Positions 52,590 to 61,439 of a stretch of 64,000 nucleotides of DNA are shown piece by piece; the first letter of the stretch is position 1, and each line of letters begins with the position of its first letter. The notes beneath the pieces are model-generated. The model was not told the origin of the DNA. It saw only the letters and a program-made list of their open reading frames with translations, and did no database searches. Location: contig CAUJIK010000054.1 in assembly GCA_963205255.1 (NCBI GenBank), positions 1 to 64,000 on the forward strand. The letters run 5' to 3'. This stretch comes from Pseudomonadota bacterium (GTDB taxonomy: Bacteria > Pseudomonadota > Gammaproteobacteria > Steroidobacterales > Steroidobacteraceae). The translations under genes and the position numbers were made by a program.

Positions 52590-54805
52590 GCAATGTCCCT
52601 CTGGAACTGTGCGGCACTTCCGCGCTCGGTCACCGGCAACACGACGCGCACGAACGCGCCTCCTCCGGAGCTGTTGTCCGCCTCGACGCTGCCGCCATGT
52701 TCTTCGGCGATTTTCTTCACGATGGCCAGACCCAGACCCGTTCCCCTGGACTTGCTCGTCACGTATGGATCGAAGACCCGTGCGAGCATTTCCTTCTGAA
52801 ACCCGTGGCCGTTGTCACTGACGGTGACCACGGCCACATCGCCCTGCGGGCGCGACTCCAGCCGCGTGGACAAAGCCACCCAGCCGCCCGCCACCCCGTC
52901 CACTGCTTCGAGGCCATTGGCGATCAGGTTGTTGAGCACCTGCCGCAGTCGGCCGCGATCGGCATGTATCCGCGCCAGCCCGGCACCCGCATCTACGCGC
53001 AGGGTTACTCCGGACTCCTGTGCACGATACAACTCCACGACCTCATTGACGAGGCCATTCAGATCCACCCACCCGAGTTTGAGTTCCGGAGCGCGGGCGT
53101 ACTCGCTGAAGGCATTGACCATGCCCTTCAGGGCTTCCACCTGCTGCACGATGGTATGGGTACCCCGCTCCAGCAGGTCCGCGTCCACCGCTCCGAGGTG
53201 GTCATACAGCCGGCGGCGCAGCCTTTCGGCCGCGAGCTGGATGGGTGTCAGGGGGTTCTTGATCTCGTGCGCCAGGCGGCGCGCCACCTCGCCCCAGGCC
53301 GCGTCGCGCTGCGCATGGAGCAGATTGGTGATGTCGTCGAACACGATCACGTAGCCGGGTTCGCCCGCGGCTTCGGCCAGCGGCGCGCAGGCACAGCGCA
53401 GCACCCGGTCCGGCGGCAGCGGCATCTCGGCCTGCCAGGAACCGCCGGATGCCGAGAACTGCGCATCCAGCAGCCGGGCGAATTCGGCCAGGCGCGGCGA
53501 GCGGTCGGGGAGCTGGCCCAGCGGCTGGCCGGTGAGCGCGGTGAGTTCGGCGCCGAGGATGGCGTCGGCCGCGGCGTTGGCGATGCGCAGCCGGCGCTCG
53601 ATGTCGATGACCAGCACGCCGTTGGACAGACCCGCGAGGATCACCGCCAGCCGTTCGCGCTCCTGTTCCACCAGCGCGTGGCTGCGCGTGGCCTCATCGC
53701 TGGCGCGCCGCAGGCGCTTGGTCATCTCGTTGAACGACTGCACCAGGAAGCCCATCTCGTCGCGCGAGGACAATGGCAGCCGCATGCCGAAATCGCCCTT
53801 GCCCACCGCGCGCGTGCCCTGCATGAGATCCTGCACCGGACGGACGAAGCGCTGCGCGGACTGGATGGCGAGATAGATCGCCGACAGCATGGCCAGCAGC
53901 AGCACCAGCGTGAGGGTCAGGCGGAAGCTGTACTTGAGCGGTTCGCGCAACGTGGCGAGCTCGCCATACTGGGAGTAGGAACGCTGCACGGCGTCGGTGA
54001 GCGCGGCCAGCTGCTGCGGCAGGCCATAGCGCGCCAGCACGAAGCGGCGGCGCGAACCACTGGCGCTGTCGGGAATGGGCGCGGCGGCGGAGATGACGTA
54101 ACCGCCGTCATCCAGCGGTTCGAGGCTGGCGAAAGGCCGGTTGTCGCGCACCTGCAGCAGCAGCTCGGGCGGCAGCTGCGCATCGAGCAGCAGGTCGCGA
54201 CCCTCGCTGCTGGCGGCCAGCACCTGGCCGTTCTGGCCGAAGATCAGCATCTCCACGGCGCCGGTGCTGCGCCGCTCCTGCTCCAGCGCCTCGGCCAGGC
54301 CCGATATCTGGTAGTCCACCAGCGAACGCGCGAACTCCTCGGTGCGCCGGCTCTGCTCGCGCATGCGCAGGTCCAGCGCAGCGCGCGACAGCACCAGCGC
54401 ATCGCCCAGTCCCTGCTTCACCTCGACGCGAAACCAGCTGTCGATGCCGCGGTTGAGAAAGCCCAGCGAGAACAGATAGACCACGATCAGCGGCACGATC
54501 ACCAGCGAGCCGAACACGGTCACGGTGCGCGCGGTGAGGCGCGAACCCGGCACGTGGTTGCGGTAGTCGCGCACCAGCTGCCAGATCTTGCGCGTGAGCA
54601 TCACCGCCAGCACCACCACGCCGATGAGGTTCACCAGCAGGATCCACGGCTGCCAGCGGCTGAACTGCGAGGCGTTCTCCACGCTGCGCGCCAGCAGCAG
54701 CAGCACCGACAGGCAGATGAGCGAGGCCAGCAGCACGAAGCCATAACTGCGCCAGCGCTTGCGCGCCACGGCGGGCTTCAGCGCGGCAGCGTCCACGAAT
54801 ACCAC
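52586..54805 (-). CDS. ntrY: NtrY-type sensor histidine kinase
   Basis: 739 residues: three N-terminal membrane helices (about 20-120), a periplasmic sensor (about 120-290), a fourth helix, HAMP, PAS (about 375-480), HisKA with the phospho-acceptor His in RLAHEIKNPLTPIQL, and HATPase (LRQVLNNLIANGLEAV, GTGLGLAIVKKIAEEHGG). Partner of NtrX; in other proteobacteria the pair responds to nitrogen, redox or oxygen and envelope state. Its start lies 28 bases inside the DUF4390 gene. Confidence 0.94.
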   Translation of the reverse strand: MVFVDAAALKPAVARKRWRSYGFVLLASLICLSVLLLLARSVENASQFSRWQPWILLVNLIGVVVLAVMLTRKIWQLVRDYRNHVPGSRLTARTVTVFGSLVIVPLIVVYLFSLGFLNRGIDSWFRVEVKQGLGDALVLSRAALDLRMREQSRRTEEFARSLVDYQISGLAEALEQERRSTGAVEMLIFGQNGQVLAASSEGRDLLLDAQLPPELLLQVRDNRPFASLEPLDDGGYVISAAAPIPDSASGSRRRFVLARYGLPQQLAALTDAVQRSYSQYGELATLREPLKYSFRLTLTLVLLLAMLSAIYLAIQSAQRFVRPVQDLMQGTRAVGKGDFGMRLPLSSRDEMGFLVQSFNEMTKRLRRASDEATRSHALVEQERERLAVILAGLSNGVLVIDIERRLRIANAAADAILGAELTALTGQPLGQLPDRSPRLAEFARLLDAQFSASGGSWQAEMPLPPDRVLRCACAPLAEAAGEPGYVIVFDDITNLLHAQRDAAWGEVARRLAHEIKNPLTPIQLAAERLRRRLYDHLGAVDADLLERGTHTIVQQVEALKGMVNAFSEYARAPELKLGWVDLNGLVNEVVELYRAQESGVTLRVDAGAGLARIHADRGRLRQVLNNLIANGLEAVDGVAGGWVALSTRLESRPQGDVAVVTVSDNGHGFQKEMLARVFDPYVTSKSRGTGLGLAIVKKIAEEHGGSVEADNSSGGGAFVRVVLPVTERGSAAQFQRDIA

Positions 54806-55368
54806 TCGCTGCTGCGGTTCCAGCTGTCGGACCAGAAGATGATGGCGCGCAGCGCATCGGGCAAACGTCCGCGGCGCACGCCGGCGCGCACGCTGATCTC
54901 GTAGGTGCCGTCGGGCTCGAGCTGCGGCTCGACCACCACGGGCCAGTCCATGACGCTGCCGGCGGCCGCCAGGGCCTGGTCCAGCGCGGTGAACACCTGC
55001 TGCCCGCCGAGCACCGGATCGCGCAGCACATAGCGCTCGCTCACGGCATGCCAGGACAGTTCGCGGCGCAGCGTGACATTGACGACGCCGGAATCGAACC
55101 AGAAGCGGCGCGCCTTGGTGACCACGGCCTGCAATTCGAACTGGATGGTGAGGCCATCAGCCAGCGCGGAGCGGATGTCGGCGTCCAGCGGATAAATGGT
55201 GGAGGCATTGAGCAGGAACACACCGCCCTGGACGCTGACGTAGGCCGAGCGCACCTGGATGCGACCGGGTGCATCGGATGCGGCGATGCCTGCGCTGCAC
55301 AGCAACGCAAGACCGACGAGCAAAATGATCCGCGCGGGGCCAATGACCCGACGCTGCGCAGCGTTCAT
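54778..55368 (-). CDS. DUF4390 protein
   Basis: 196 residues with an N-terminal signal/anchor (IILLVGLALLCSAGIAAS). Beta-rich domain with IQVRSAYVSVQGGVFLLNAST and FWFDSGVVNVTLRRELSWHAVSERYVL; ends NRSSEWYSWTLPR. DUF4390 genes occur almost always directly before ntrY or a similar kinase, so a periplasmic role in NtrY sensing is a good inference; no function is proven. Confidence 0.9.
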   Translation of the reverse strand: MNAAQRRVIGPARIILLVGLALLCSAGIAASDAPGRIQVRSAYVSVQGGVFLLNASTIYPLDADIRSALADGLTIQFELQAVVTKARRFWFDSGVVNVTLRRELSWHAVSERYVLRDPVLGGQQVFTALDQALAAAGSVMDWPVVVEPQLEPDGTYEISVRAGVRRGRLPDALRAIIFWSDSWNRSSEWYSWTLPR

Positions 55369-55386
55369 GATTACCTGCCGGGCTCC

Positions 55387-56715
55387 TTACCGGGCCCCTG
55401 AACCCCCGTTTGTCAGACAAGCATAATAGAAGCCGTCGGTGACCGCCCCGGCACCGGCCGCGCGCGGTGCGGGCAGCAGGCGCATATCCTCCTGGGCCCG
55501 CGACCAGCCTGGATGCGCGGCGAGGAAATCCCCGACCACGGCCTCGTTTTCGGCCTCCAGAATGGAGCAGGTGGCATAAACCAGCCGGCCGCCGGGCGCC
55601 AGCAGCTGCGCACAGCGCCGCAGCAGCCGCTGCTGGGTGGCGGCGAAGCCGGCAATGTCGGTGGCGCGGCGCAGCAACTTGATGTCCGGGTGACGGCGGA
55701 TCACGCCGGTGGCCGAACAGGGCGCATCCAGCAGGATGCGATTGAAGGGGCGGGCATCCCACCAGTCTTCTGCGGCCAGATCGGCGGCGATCAGGTTGGC
55801 CGCGATACCCAGGCGATCGAGGTTCTGCTGCACGCGCGCCAGGCGCGCCGGCGACACGTCCAGCGCTGCCAGATCCAGATCCGGAGTGCGTTCGAGGATG
55901 TGGCACGTCTTGCCGCCGGGCGCCGCGCAGGCATCTAGCACGCGCTCGCCGGGCTGCGCGTCGAGCAGCACCGCGGCATGCTGCGCGCCGGCATCCTGCA
56001 CGCTCACAACACCCAGCGCGAATCCCGGCAGGCGCCCGACATCGACGGCTTCGTCGAGCACCACGGTGGTGGGCAGCAGCCCGCTCCGCGCGGCGATGCC
56101 GGCGGCGGCGCAACGATCGAGGTAAGCCTCTCGCGTGCCATGCGCGAGATTTACCCGCAGGCTCATGGGGGGAGATTCGTTGTTCGCGGCGATCACTGCG
56201 TCCGCGGCGGGGCCGGCCACGGCGCGGATTTCGCGCAACAGCCAGCGCGGATGCGCCACCGCGGCCGCTTCGCTGCGCTCGACGCGCGCGCACAGTGCTG
56301 CATGCTCGGCGAGAAAACGGCGCAGCAGAGCATTGATCAGGCCGGCCGCCGCGGCCTGCCTCAACACACGTGCCGCATCGACGGCGATGTTCACGGTGAC
56401 CGGCGCGGGCGCGCGCGAATATTCGAGCTGATGCAGCGCCACCACCAGCAGAGGGTGCAGCGGCGGCGCCAGCACCTGCCCAGGCCGCAGCAATGCATCG
56501 ACCAGCGGCGCCAGGCGCAGGTACCAGCGCAGGCTGCCGCTGAGAATGGCGCGGGTGGCGGCAAGATCAGCAGCGTCGCTGCCCAGACGCAGCAGCGCTT
56601 CCTCGGCCGTGACGCCGTCCTCGCGCACCGCGTGCAGCGCGCGCACCGCCTGGGACATCGCCAACGCGCCGGGAGCCGGCGTGCCGCGCTTCGCCGCCGC
56701 GCCAGCTGCTTTCAT
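55387..56715 (-). CDS. rsmB: 16S rRNA (cytosine-967-C5)-methyltransferase
   Basis: 442 residues. NusB-like N-terminal RNA-binding domain (about 20-160) and SAM-dependent methyltransferase with DACAAPGGKTCHIL, LDAPCSATGVIRRHPD and YATCSILEAENE (nucleophilic Cys in TCS). Start overlaps the fmt stop as ATGA, part of the def-fmt-rsmB operon. Confidence 0.96.
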   Translation of the reverse strand: MKAAGAAAKRGTPAPGALAMSQAVRALHAVREDGVTAEEALLRLGSDAADLAATRAILSGSLRWYLRLAPLVDALLRPGQVLAPPLHPLLVVALHQLEYSRAPAPVTVNIAVDAARVLRQAAAAGLINALLRRFLAEHAALCARVERSEAAAVAHPRWLLREIRAVAGPAADAVIAANNESPPMSLRVNLAHGTREAYLDRCAAAGIAARSGLLPTTVVLDEAVDVGRLPGFALGVVSVQDAGAQHAAVLLDAQPGERVLDACAAPGGKTCHILERTPDLDLAALDVSPARLARVQQNLDRLGIAANLIAADLAAEDWWDARPFNRILLDAPCSATGVIRRHPDIKLLRRATDIAGFAATQQRLLRRCAQLLAPGGRLVYATCSILEAENEAVVGDFLAAHPGWSRAQEDMRLLPAPRAAGAGAVTDGFYYACLTNGGSGAR

Positions 56716-57677
56716 CCCCAGACCTGCGGCGATCCGCCACCCGCGGCATTGCCGCCTGCGGCATTGAAATAGTCGCGCGCACCAACGGGCCGCCGGCCAG
56801 CGCGCTGCAGCGTGAGCACCTGCAGCCGCTGCCCATCACCACAGGCCACTTCGAGCGCATCACCCTGCAGCCCCAGCACTGTGCCCGCCGGCGCATCGGC
56901 CGGTGGACGGGACGCACCCGGCAAGCGGCTGCGCAGCAACTTGAGCGGTTCGCCACCCGCGCGGGTCTCGGCTACGGGCCAGGGGTTGAAGGCGCGGATC
57001 TGCCGGTCGATCTGCGCCGCCGGTTGCGTCCAGTCGATCTGCGCTTCGGATTTGTCGAGCTTGGCGGCGTAGGTCGCCCCTTCAGCCGGCTGCGGCTGGG
57101 GGCGCGCACGACCGCTGGCACAGTCGTCCAGTGCATCGACGATGAGCCGGGCGCCGAGAATCGCCAGCTCGTCGTGCAATTCACCGGCCGTGGTTTCGGC
57201 GCCGATGGGAATGGCCTCGCGCAGCAGCATCGCGCCGGTGTCGAGGCCGGCATCCATCTGCATGATGGTCACACCACTCTGGGCATCGCCGGCCAGGATG
57301 GCGCGCTGGATGGGCGCCGCGCCGCGCCAGCGCGGCAGCAACGAGGCATGGATGTTGAGACAGCCCAGACGCGGCAGATCGAGCACGGCGGGCGGCAGGA
57401 TCAGCCCGTAGGCAACCACCACCATGATGTCCGGCTGCCAGGCGGCGAGCGCATCGATCGCCGCCGGATCATTGCGCAGGGTGCGTGGTTGCAGCAGCGG
57501 CAGGCCGGCGGCCAGCGCCACTTCCTTCACCGGGCTGGCGCGCAGTTCCCGGCCACGGCCCGCGGGCCGGTCCGGCTGCGTGAGCACGCCCACTATTTCA
57601 TGATGGCCCTGCAGCGCCTTGAGGGGCGACACGGCAAAGGCGGGAGTCCCCGCAAACACCACACGCAGTGCTGTCAT
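56712..57677 (-). CDS. fmt: Methionyl-tRNA formyltransferase
   Basis: 321 residues from MTALRVVFAGTPAFAV. Formylates initiator Met-tRNA with 10-formyl-THF. Key parts: NIHASLLPRWRGAAPIQRAI (catalytic Asn-His region), MDAGLDTGAML, and a C-terminal OB-like domain. An extra Gly/Ala stretch (FNAAGGNAAGGGSP) ends it. The longer frame upstream is a shadow of the def end. Confidence 0.97.
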   Translation of the reverse strand: MTALRVVFAGTPAFAVSPLKALQGHHEIVGVLTQPDRPAGRGRELRASPVKEVALAAGLPLLQPRTLRNDPAAIDALAAWQPDIMVVVAYGLILPPAVLDLPRLGCLNIHASLLPRWRGAAPIQRAILAGDAQSGVTIMQMDAGLDTGAMLLREAIPIGAETTAGELHDELAILGARLIVDALDDCASGRARPQPQPAEGATYAAKLDKSEAQIDWTQPAAQIDRQIRAFNPWPVAETRAGGEPLKLLRSRLPGASRPPADAPAGTVLGLQGDALEVACGDGQRLQVLTLQRAGRRPVGARDYFNAAGGNAAGGGSPQVWG

Positions 57678-57714
57678 CGGAAAGCGGGGCTTGCGGGCCG
57701 GAAGCGGGCCGGCC

Positions 57715-58257
57715 TTACAGGCGCGGCGCCGACGCACGCGCCGGTGCCGCGCTGGCGCCGCGCTCGCGTCGTCCTTTCTCGAGCTTCTTGCGGATGCGCT
57801 GGCGCTTGAGTTCGGAGAGATAGTCGACGAACAGCTTGCCGTCGAGATGGTCGATCTCATGCTGCAGGCACACGGCCAGCATGCCGTCGAGATCCCGCTC
57901 GCGGACCTTGCCCTCCACATCGTGATAGCGCACCTGCACGCGCTCGGCGCGCACCACATCATCGAAAATGCCGGGCACGGAGAGGCAGCCCTCCTCGCCG
58001 GTCGCGCGCCCTTCCAGCTTGAGCAGCTCCGGGTTGATGAACACCTCGGGCTGGCTGCGGTCGTCGCTGATGTCGATGACGATCACCCGCTCGTGCCAGT
58101 CGACCTGGGAAGCCGCAAGGCCAATGCCCGGCGCCTCGTACATGGTCTCGAACATGTCGGCGACGCGCTGCTTCAGCGCCGCATCGAATGTCGTCACCGG
58201 CACCGCGCGGGTGCGCAGTCGCGGGTCGGGGTACTCGAGGATCGCAAGCCGTGCCAT
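57715..58257 (-). CDS. def: Peptide deformylase
   Basis: 180 residues. Motifs [19 protein letters not shown] (Cys ligand) and [12 protein letters not shown] (two His and the catalytic Glu) bind the active-site metal. Removes the N-formyl group from new proteins. The first gene of the def-fmt-rsmB-DUF4390-ntrYX run; its promoter should be in the 214-base gap before the LysM gene. Confidence 0.97.
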   Translation of the reverse strand: MARLAILEYPDPRLRTRAVPVTTFDAALKQRVADMFETMYEAPGIGLAASQVDWHERVIVIDISDDRSQPEVFINPELLKLEGRATGEEGCLSVPGIFDDVVRAERVQVRYHDVEGKVRERDLDGMLAVCLQHEIDHLDGKLFVDYLSELKRQRIRKKLEKGRRERGASAAPARASAPRL

Positions 58258-58388
58258 GTTGTCTCTGGTTCCCAAATTGCTGCTAATGTTCCGTCTAACG
58301 TGAGGCCGGGCCTCGGAATGTTCAACGGCGGCCGTGATGGAGCGCACAAACCGGAGGTCGCGGTTTAGCGCGGGAGTCGGGCAGAGTT

Positions 58389-58394
58389 TATAAC
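58389..58394 (+). promoter_or_regulatory. Candidate -10 for the LysM gene
   Basis: TATAAC in AGTTTATAACAGCG, 78 bases upstream of the LysM start; the -35 is not convincing. The def/LysM gap (58258-58471) holds no other recognised element apart from a strong AAGGAG ribosome-binding site at its end. Confidence 0.3.
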
Positions 58395-58471
58395 AGCGCA
58401 GGGCGCCGTCGGTCCGCAGCTGGCAGAACTGCCGGCGGCAGGCGGCCGAGGAGCGTCTCAAGGAGCGCAGA

Positions 58472-59713
58472 ATGGTTCTGAATCAACAGGTTGCAGGTCT
58501 TTCCATGCCGCGGATGCCGCGCCTTGCGGTGCGCGTGGCATTGGGGCTCGCGGTGCTGGGGCTGGGCAGTGGCTGCCAGATGCTCGGTGGGCGCGCCAGC
58601 GAGCCTGCCCCCGAGGCCCCGCCAGTGGTCCGCGCGGCGCCGGTGGTGGAATCCGGGCCGGAATCGGCCATCGAGGCAGCCCTTGCCAATGCCGCCAGCG
58701 GCTCGGCCGACACGCAGGCCGCCGCCACGACCAATGTGGTCGTCAACGCCAGCGCTCCGAAGAGCTACACGGTCAGGCGCGGCGACACCCTGTGGGGCAT
58801 CTCGGCGATGTTCCTGCGCGATCCCTGGCTGTGGCCCGAGATCTGGCAGGTCAACCCCGGCGTGCACAACCCGCACCTCATTTATCCCGGCGACCAGCTG
58901 ACGCTGGCCTACGGCGCCAATGGCGAACCGCAGCTGCGGCTGGTGCGGGGCGATGCCCTGCGCGTCTCGCCGCTGGTGCGCAGCACTCCCATCGACGGGC
59001 CGATCGCCACCATTCCTTATGAAGCCATCGCCGCCTTCCTCGGCCGTCCCAGCATCGTCTCGAAGGATGACCTGAAGAATGCGCCGCACGTGGTCGCCAT
59101 GCGCGACCAGCATCTGGTGGCCGGCGCCAGTCAGGATGTCTACGTGAAGGGCCTGCAGGATGCCGGCGCCGGCCGTTTCAACGTCGTGCGCGTGGGCGAA
59201 CCGCTCAAGGATCCTGAAACCGGCAAAGTGCTGGGCTACATGGGCGTGTACGCCGCTTCGGCCCAGGTCGACCGGCCGGAGAAAATCAGCAAGGCCAGAC
59301 TGGTCAGTTCGGCGCGCGAGACGGTAGCCGGCGACCTGCTGTTCGCCGAAGAGCGGCAGACTATCGGCAACATCACGCCGCATGCGCCGCCGTCGAACGT
59401 GGACGGCCAGATCATGGCGGTGGTCGACGGCGTGCAGCTGATCGGCCAGTACCAGGTGGTGGCCGTGAATCGCGGCGTGCGCCACGGGCTCGAGGTGGGC
59501 CATGTGCTCGCCATCGACCAGCGCGGCGAGGTGGTGCCGGACGCGTCCTGCCGCAAGAGCACCTTCTCCTGGTGCGTGAACAAGAAGGTGCAGCTGCCGG
59601 ATGAACGCGCGGGCACGCTGCTGGTGTTCAAGACCTACGACCAGATGAGCTATGGCCTCGTGGTCAACGTGACCGCTCCGGTGCGCATCGCGGACCACGT
59701 GCGCAAACCCTGA
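58472..59713 (+). CDS. LysM peptidoglycan-binding protein
   Basis: 413 residues, start set by AAGGAG six bases upstream. N-terminal signal with an imperfect lipobox (LGLGSGC). One LysM domain at about 90-140 ([32 protein letters not shown]), then a ~250-residue beta-rich domain ([34 protein letters not shown]) of the type always found in this protein at the def-dprA junction in gammaproteobacteria. Envelope role; precise function unproven. Confidence 0.92.
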   Translation: MVLNQQVAGLSMPRMPRLAVRVALGLAVLGLGSGCQMLGGRASEPAPEAPPVVRAAPVVESGPESAIEAALANAASGSADTQAAATTNVVVNASAPKSYTVRRGDTLWGISAMFLRDPWLWPEIWQVNPGVHNPHLIYPGDQLTLAYGANGEPQLRLVRGDALRVSPLVRSTPIDGPIATIPYEAIAAFLGRPSIVSKDDLKNAPHVVAMRDQHLVAGASQDVYVKGLQDAGAGRFNVVRVGEPLKDPETGKVLGYMGVYAASAQVDRPEKISKARLVSSARETVAGDLLFAEERQTIGNITPHAPPSNVDGQIMAVVDGVQLIGQYQVVAVNRGVRHGLEVGHVLAIDQRGEVVPDASCRKSTFSWCVNKKVQLPDERAGTLLVFKTYDQMSYGLVVNVTAPVRIADHVRKP

Positions 59714-59739
59714 CGCGAATCGGCGTATTTGCATGAGTT

Positions 59740-59764
59740 AAGGGCCCGCCTCGCGCGGGCCCTT
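59740..59764 (+). terminator. Hairpin after the LysM gene
   Basis: Perfect 10-base stem AAGGGCCCGC/GCGGGCCCTT with 5-base loop CTCGC, 26 bases after the LysM stop and 18 before dprA. Only a short mixed T run follows (GGCATTT), so it may be a partial terminator or mRNA-stabilising end. Confidence 0.65.
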
Positions 59765-59782
59765 GGCATTTAGGCTGCCTCG

Positions 59783-60898
59783 ATGAACGAGGCAATCGAA
59801 AACCTGCGGAACCGGGCGCTGCTGCTGCGTGCGCCGGGCGGTAACCGTGCCCTGCACCGCGCGCTGCATGCGGCAGGTTCAGCCGACGCGCTGTGCCGCT
59901 GCGCGCCGGCGCAATGGAAAGACTGGCAGCTCAGCCCCGCCACCTGCGCGCATCTGGCGCGCGGGCCGGGCGACGAGATCGAGGCCGATCTTGCCTGGCT
60001 GGCCGCGCACAACGCCGTGCTGATGGATTGCCTGGACGCCCGCTGGCCCGCGGCGCTGGACCAGCTTCCGGACCCGCCCGTTGCCCTGTGGGTGCTGGGC
60101 GACCCGGCGGCGCTGGCCGAACGGCAGGTGGCGATGGTCGGCAGTCGCTCCCCCACCGCGGCCGGGCGACGGCTGGCCGCGCAGCTGGCCGCCGGCCTGG
60201 TCGGCGCCGGCTTCCTCGTCACCAGCGGGCTGGCTCTGGGCATCGACGCCGCGGCCCATGAAGCAGCGCTGGATGCCGGCGGCCGGACGCTGGCCGTCCT
60301 CGGCACGGGCCTGGACTCCTGCTATCCCGCCCGCAACGCCGCGCTCGCGGCGCGCATCGCCCGCGCCGGCGCGCTGGTGTCGGAATTCCCGCCCGGCACG
60401 CCGCCACGTGCCGCGCACTTTCCGCAGCGCAACCGGCTCATCGCCGCGCTGTCCCGCGGCACGGTGGTCGTCGAGGCGGCATTGCGCAGCGGCTCGCTGA
60501 TCACCGCCCGGCGGGCGCTGGAGCTGGGTCGGGAGGTGTTCGCCGTCCCCGGCTCTCCCCTCAATCCTCAGGCCGCCGGCTGCCTAGAGCTGCTCCGCGA
60601 CGGAGCCGTGCTCACCCGCAACACGGCGGACATCCTCTCGGAACGGAGCATCAACTGTCAGGAATTTCTTGATTATCAGCCCCTTGAGAACAACCCCGCC
60701 CCTCCGGGAGCACCCGCCCGGTTGGACAAGGCATACGAAATGCTGTTAGATGCCCTCGGCTTCGAGCCGGCCAGCATCGAAGATCTGGTCCAGCGGACCG
60801 GGCTTGCGGCAGGCGTAGTCGCCTCCATGATGTTGATCCTGGAACTGCAGGGTCGGGTCGAAACCCGGCCCGGAGCTCTATTCAACCGCGTTGACTGA
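59783..60898 (+). CDS. dprA: DNA-processing protein DprA
   Basis: 371 residues. Rossmann fold with MVGSRSPTAAGRRLA, VTSGLALGIDAAAHEAALDAGGRTLAVLGTG and FPQRNRLIAALSRGTVVVEA, and a C-terminal winged-helix (about 310-370, ASIEDLVQRTGLAAGVVASMM). Loads RecA on incoming single-stranded DNA during transformation. Followed after 4 bases by smg. Confidence 0.96.
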   Translation: MNEAIENLRNRALLLRAPGGNRALHRALHAAGSADALCRCAPAQWKDWQLSPATCAHLARGPGDEIEADLAWLAAHNAVLMDCLDARWPAALDQLPDPPVALWVLGDPAALAERQVAMVGSRSPTAAGRRLAAQLAAGLVGAGFLVTSGLALGIDAAAHEAALDAGGRTLAVLGTGLDSCYPARNAALAARIARAGALVSEFPPGTPPRAAHFPQRNRLIAALSRGTVVVEAALRSGSLITARRALELGREVFAVPGSPLNPQAAGCLELLRDGAVLTRNTADILSERSINCQEFLDYQPLENNPAPPGAPARLDKAYEMLLDALGFEPASIEDLVQRTGLAAGVVASMMLILELQGRVETRPGALFNRVD

Positions 60899-60902
60899 CT
60901 GA

Positions 60903-61418
60903 ATGAACGGCACCGTCCTCGACATCCTTTTTTACGTCTTTGACCGCTACATGTTCGACGAGGCGCCCGAAGTGCCCGAGCGCGACGTGCTGGCCCGGGA
61001 CCTGGAGAGCGCCGGCTTTGGCGAGGCCAATGTCGAGCGTGCGCTCGACTGGCTCGCGGATCTGGCCGGCGAGCGCAATCGCCCCGCCCTGTTCCGCCAG
61101 GGCAGCGAGCCGGAAGAGCACACGGATGCCGGCAAGCCTCATGACCACTCCCTGCGTGTGTATTCGCCGCAGGAGATGGCACGGCTGTCGGTCGAATGCC
61201 GCGGCCTGCTGCTGTCGCTGGAGCAGGCGGAAATCCTCTCGCCGCTGCAGCGCGAGATCGTCATCGACCGGCTGCTGGCACTGGAAGCCGACGACCTGAA
61301 CATCGAGCAGGTGAAATGGGTGGTGCTGATGGTGCTTTCCAGCCAGCCTGGCCAGGAGCTCGCCTGCGCGCGCATGGAAACGCTGGTGTTCGAAGCCGAC
61401 GAATCGGCCGCCCACTAG
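60903..61418 (+). CDS. smg: Smg family protein (DUF494)
   Basis: 171 residues, starts MNGTVLDILFYVFDRYM. Acidic helical protein (about 60-75 region carries a polar insert); C-terminal RLLALEADDLNIEQVKWVVLMVL is a family signature. Function unknown; nearly always beside dprA and topA, as here. Confidence 0.93.
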   Translation: MNGTVLDILFYVFDRYMFDEAPEVPERDVLARDLESAGFGEANVERALDWLADLAGERNRPALFRQGSEPEEHTDAGKPHDHSLRVYSPQEMARLSVECRGLLLSLEQAEILSPLQREIVIDRLLALEADDLNIEQVKWVVLMVLSSQPGQELACARMETLVFEADESAAH

Positions 61419-61439
61419 CCACGCACCCGGAACCGGCCC